From: Ignelater luminosus | Taxonomy: Eukaryota > Arthropoda > Insecta > Coleoptera > Elateridae | Assembly: GCA_011009095.1 (NCBI GenBank) | Contig: VTPC01090682.1 | Location: forward strand, 1-64,000 | Direction of reading: 5' to 3' | DNA: 64,000 nt | Part shown: positions 59,901 through 64,000 of the stretch, in pieces | Layout: each line of letters begins with the position of its first letter | Numbering within the stretch: position 1 is the stretch's first letter | The notes under the pieces: model-generated | Told to the model about the DNA's origin: nothing | Database searches by the model: none | The model's input: only the letters and a program-made list of their open reading frames with translations | Translations under genes and position numbers: made by a program

Positions 59901-60511
59901 ATACAACGAAGATGCTAAAACTCAACAGTGGCAGAAACTATCTTGGATTTGGCCCTGAGTCATTCTATTTTGTCCAGAGAGCAAAATCAGTATCGTTTTA
60001 CAAAATTTAAATATTTATCAAAGTTTCGACTTGATATTTTAGCAACTTTATGATTGTTAGTTAAATAACCACAGTTTTTGGCATTTCTTTATCTTGCTAT
60101 TTGAAAAAAATAGTCAACTAGTAATCAAGTCTCAAAGTAAATCTAATCTGTTAGTACTTTATTTCAGATCTTCCTCAGTCGTTCTTCTTGTGTATTTTTT
60201 TCTTTGTTTTTCTTAGGTTTCAGCACTTTCTTGTGCGTCTTCTCGTATACCTTACAACTTGCGACCTTTTAGAGGTTTGAACAAATCGACTTGTCTACAT
60301 ATCATCTTCATTTTGCAGGTTCCGATAGCAAACCCTCCATCTTACGCATCCGCAGTTTCCTATCCGTTTTCTATACTGTTTCCTACTACCATCCAGTTCT
60401 TTGTCTTCCGTGTCAGAGCATCCTACTCTGGAAACCTGATTCACGTATCCTTCTCTTAAACTCCACTTCTAAAACAGTCCACACCATAACCTCCATAATT
60501 AATGGTTAATA
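56961..60511. other. non-coding, nothing recognised
   Basis: Moderately AT-rich to about 57700, then strongly AT-rich. TACAGGGCGT at 59461-59470 repeats the motif at 30254. The pyrimidine-rich part at 60290-60500 lies just upstream of LINE copy 2 and may belong to it, but shows no RT motif. Confidence 0.45.
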
Positions 60512-61580
60512 ATGGCTCAAGGCGTACGCCTCGAAACTGTTAATCTCAATGGCTGGCGCAACAAACGCCCGCCTGTTTTGTTCAGTTAATCACCAATTGT
60601 CTGCCCGCCCTCAAACATTCTGTGTGAGTGCACCAGGCTATGTCCAAAGTGTACACGCCACGAGCCGACATCCCCCAAAGGTTCATCCTCTCCCCCTCTT
60701 CTTCATCTTTTATTGCCACGACATCCCCCGTCCCGAAGAGCCCGACATCCACTTTTCACAATTCGCGGACGACACGGCCCTGTGGGTAACGTCTCGAAAC
60801 TTTGCCGAGGGGTTGAAGATTCTGGCATACGAACTAGGACGCCTGGAGACTTGATTCCGAAAATGGAAAATCAAATCGAACCCTCTGAAAACCAATGTCA
60901 TTCTGTTCCGCCACTGCAGCTATATTCACACGACCAGAACAATGGGCCCCTCCAGCTTTCGCCAATCGTCAAGTACCTTGGTATCACTTTTACCTCCACT
61001 CTGAGATGGAGAAATAAGCTGAAGCGCTGCCTGAACGTTGTCCAGCAACGCAGGAGCTTGCTTTCCAGACTCTCCGACCGCATTCCAGGCTGCCACAGCG
61101 AAAGTTTGTATGATTAGATGTGCCAAGAACCTTACTCCCGAGTTGGTGGATATAGTCCTCAACAACCCATCCACTATTCCCCGTGAAGTCACCGAGTGAC
61201 GTAGAAAACGTCTTCTGCGCTACGCTTGCATTCGGGAAACCCACGGTATCCCCGGACCGACTATTCTCACTAGGACTTTACCGTGGTTTCTCCTAGTGAT
61301 CAAGGCGAATGCCGGAACAGCATCTTCCACTAATGCACCACGTCACGCAACAACACACCGTATCATTTACACCACCAGCATAACACAGATTTCTCCTCCA
61401 CAAAAACAACAAACAGGAATGGTCGCCCCACCAACACAGTGCTACTCTACTACGACCACTAATGCTGCAACTGCTATTAGTCTACTACACACTAATATCA
61501 CTCTACAACTGGATGAACACAAACTGCATCCGACTTCTTTGTCGCGGCTCCCAAAAACCCGTTTTCATACATTTTAACCG
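60512..61580 (+). mobile_element. Jockey-like LINE copy 2 (RT fragment and tail)
   Basis: Non-LTR retrotransposon RT fragment related to copy 1 at 32345. The frame open from 60549 to 60854 reads KVHPLPLFFIFYCHDIPRP, in place of the PQGSxLSPLLFxxYxxDIP box, and then HFSQFADDTALWVTS (FADD at 60762-60773, both catalytic Asp present) and ILAYELGRLET. A second frame from about 60955 gives IVKYLGITFTSTLRWRNKLK, the VKYLGVTLDxxLxW box, and LLSRLSDRIPG. CAKNLTPELVDIVLNNPST follows near 61120. The LINE's GC-rich tail runs on to about 61580, where copy 1 homology ends. The RT N-terminal boxes are missing (5' truncation), the PQG motif is lost, and several frame changes are present. Confidence 0.8.
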
Positions 61581-64000
61581 AAGAAGAGTAAAACTCTTAA
61601 AACGGCGTAACTGTGAACTTGATTTGACTTCTTTGACTTCTGTAGGTTTGAAGTGCAGACTTGGCTGCCGCTGACCGACAAATATACAGAAGTATGTTTT
61701 GCTGAATTTAAAGATTACCAAGTAAAATAATTTAGTATAATAATAAAAAGTTTGGACTTACACATTGTATTACTTTTCCTTTAGTTATTTACTCAGGTTT
61801 TCCTTATGAAATGTATATCTGGCAACTCTTTCTAATTGATAGGTGGCTATTGTACCTCTAAACTTGGAAGAAAGTAGATTGCTAGGACTACTAAACTGTT
61901 CTAGTTTGGTGTATTTTGAGTTCTAGATGCTCATCTCAGCTGCAAGGCTTTAGTTGAGGTAAGTCTTCTAAGAGTTTATGCCATTTGTTAATTGAAAACC
62001 TGAGTGTATATTAAAGAACTATCAATAGCCTTTATTATCACTATCAGGTTATCAGTAGAAATTCAAATAAATAGATTAAGATCAAGTTATCATCGAAAAC
62101 TTATTCCAAAAGATCTAAAACCATGGTATTAGGTTTTGATGGTGCAAACGATTTCTTCTGCTTACTCTCTGATTCTGGATTTGAAGTTCTTATTATTTTT
62201 CTTTTTGGGATTCGTGTTTTCTATTTTTGTTACAATGAAAACTTTTGTGTGATCTCATAATTCCGCGGTTTAAGTTGTTGATTAATAATTAATGGAGCCT
62301 TCACCATTATATGGTCTTGTTTTCTAAACATTGCTGCTTAACAGAGATTTAAGGCTGCTGAAGAAGCTTATCTTAGTTTTTTTAATCTTGCGTTAAAGCT
62401 AAGTAAAAGAAGATTATGATGTCATTGCAATGCAGTACAGATACGAAAACTCCAACCGTTCAAAGAAGTTAACTTGGAAGCACTGTAGGCATTTAGTAAA
62501 ATATTTTGTCAAATTTACTAAACAATAAGATAAAAACATAAAAGTAAGAGATTATCATTGATATGTATTTAATTGTAAAAATAGAAACGTGTTTGCACTT
62601 AAGAAGGTAATCGCTGATATCAAAAGAATGTCTTTGAGTTCAAGCTTTAAGATGATTAAGAAAAAGACTAATGCTGAAGGATCTTCTTTGATAGAATATT
62701 TATAAAAAGGAGACCCTGAATAGAAATGAAGCCGTCTTTTTACGCAGAAAGAAATTTTCGATTTTTGTGAAAGTTCTATTATACTTCATGATGAAATTTT
62801 ATTGTATCTTTCCCGATTGAAAATTAACTACGGCTCTGTTGTTGAAAGTTAATTGTTTGTCTATTATTATCCATTTACATTAAAAATCTTCATAATTTTA
62901 CAATACAATTTGTTTTTACAATAAAATAGTTCTATATTTTATCACAATTCTTGTTTCACTAAAATTGCAGAAAATTAAACATAAATCAGAAGATAAAAGC
63001 ATTAATTTTATATGAACGTTTTCACACTAAAACTGTCTTTCTAAATTTCGGGCACGTTCAAATAACCAAACTTTAAGGGATTGGATTTCATTACTCCCCA
63101 GTCACGTTACAGAGACGACCCATCGTAATATATATAATTTTAGCAATATTTTAGTATAATCAAGTTGAAAAAGGTAAAATTCTTTTATTGGATTACCCTC
63201 CAGTAAAAGTTCATAGAAGATTTTTCCTCTCGGCTATGTTATTGCAACAACTTGCGATATGTTATCTGGTTTATGAAGTAGCAGCCAATAGGTAATATGT
63301 AGCAAGAGACGACTTTTAATAACGACAAACTTTTTCCATTAAGCCAATAAGTTAGCTCGCAGGAAAGAGATAGAGGCCGGAAACTTTTACGATTTAATTT
63401 GTCTGGACGCATTTAAAAATTTAAAGTTTTCAATACGAATACGTATTTGATGCAATATATACAAAACAAATCCTTAGAAAACTTGCACAGAAAAAACGAA
63501 CATAATCGAAAGAAAAATTTAACAAGCAGGGAAAAGTTAATGTGAACGTCTGCATCGCTTGAAGTGAATAAAGAGAAAGTGAAAATGTAAGAGCATGCCT
63601 TTTATTCAAGTTCCTGCTTGCTTTGATAGATACCTAGGTAACGTACACGTGATGCAATAAAACTTGAGTTTTATTTCAATTTAATGATATTAGAATCATA
63701 AATTTTGAGTTTGAAAATCCTCCTTTTTAGTTACTTTAAGAATTGCATCTACGTATAGCGTCACTTGAATCCGATAATACTCATTAAGGTTTGTAACGTA
63801 CCAAACTGGAAAACAACACCGTTAACGTAATACATAGACAGGGTGTAATGTAACAATGTACATTGGAGAGTAGGTAGATCCTTGAATATAAAGAAAAGTT
63901 TTTTAAATCTTATTATCAAAAGATATCTTTAATTTCCAATTAAACAAATTCTCTGTGAAGAGTACACCAAAACGAAGATCATTGACCTCAGTTTACAATA
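61581..64000. other. non-coding, nothing recognised
   Basis: AT-rich DNA to the end of the window, with no recognised gene, repeat or transposon end. Confidence 0.5.

Noticed and set aside
1-64000. LTR retrotransposons, endogenous viruses or Polinton-like elements
   Set aside because: No paired long terminal repeats and no gag, protease, integrase, envelope or capsid motifs were recognised.
1-64000. tRNA and rRNA genes, and CRISPR arrays
   Set aside because: No A-box plus B-box pair with a closing acceptor stem, no rRNA-like stretch, and no regularly spaced short repeats were seen.

Overview
The window looks like AT-rich nuclear DNA of an arthropod, most likely an insect. It holds insect-type mariner transposons, non-LTR retrotransposons, a hAT-type MITE and hammerhead-ribozyme retroelements. 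It shows no operons, no ribosome-binding-site logic and no dense coding. I could not recognise a single host exon, tRNA or rRNA. The stretch reads as intergenic DNA, or one very long intron, that has collected transposable elements. I cannot name the species.

Layout, left to right: a decayed mariner N-terminal fragment (about 1436-1912, +); a nearly intact irritans-type mariner with perfect 30-bp ends (2888-4180, -); a LINE fragment with RT and RNase H remains (about 7775-8900, +), split by a 149-bp insert that carries a hammerhead ribozyme (8007-8155); a GC-richer block (10956-11420); a decayed Tc1/mariner-type (IS630-like) transposase (14695-15440, -); a CpG-rich island preceded by a forkhead-like direct repeat (18152-18420); a tandem, retrozyme-like unit bounded by two hammerhead ribozymes (19491-19967, -); a two-copy 333-bp tandem repeat with internal hairpins (21241-21895); a hAT MITE with an 8-bp target duplication (28513-28715); a truncated mariner (31203-32107, -); a Jockey-like LINE copy (about 32345-34850, +) with a mariner inside it (33526-34799, +); a decayed pogo/Tigger-like element (about 44085-44960, +); several GC-richer blocks of unknown nature (46390-46570, 49021-49370, 52551-53115); a mariner with two frameshifts and two deletions (54441-55657, +); a possible R2-type LINE C-terminus (about 56490-56960, -); and a second copy of the Jockey-like LINE (about 60512-61580, +).

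The most interesting content is the hammerhead family. Three copies share the core, a very short helix III and a long helix I. Two lie as direct repeats whose predicted cleavage sites are 331 nt apart on the minus strand. The third is a short insert in a LINE reverse transcriptase, bounded by an 11-nt near-perfect duplication; removing the insert and one copy of the duplication restores the LINE reading frame. This matches what is known of metazoan retrozymes and Penelope-associated minimal hammerheads, but this family and its mode of insertion look worth describing. No element in the window looks able to move on its own: every transposase and RT seen is broken.
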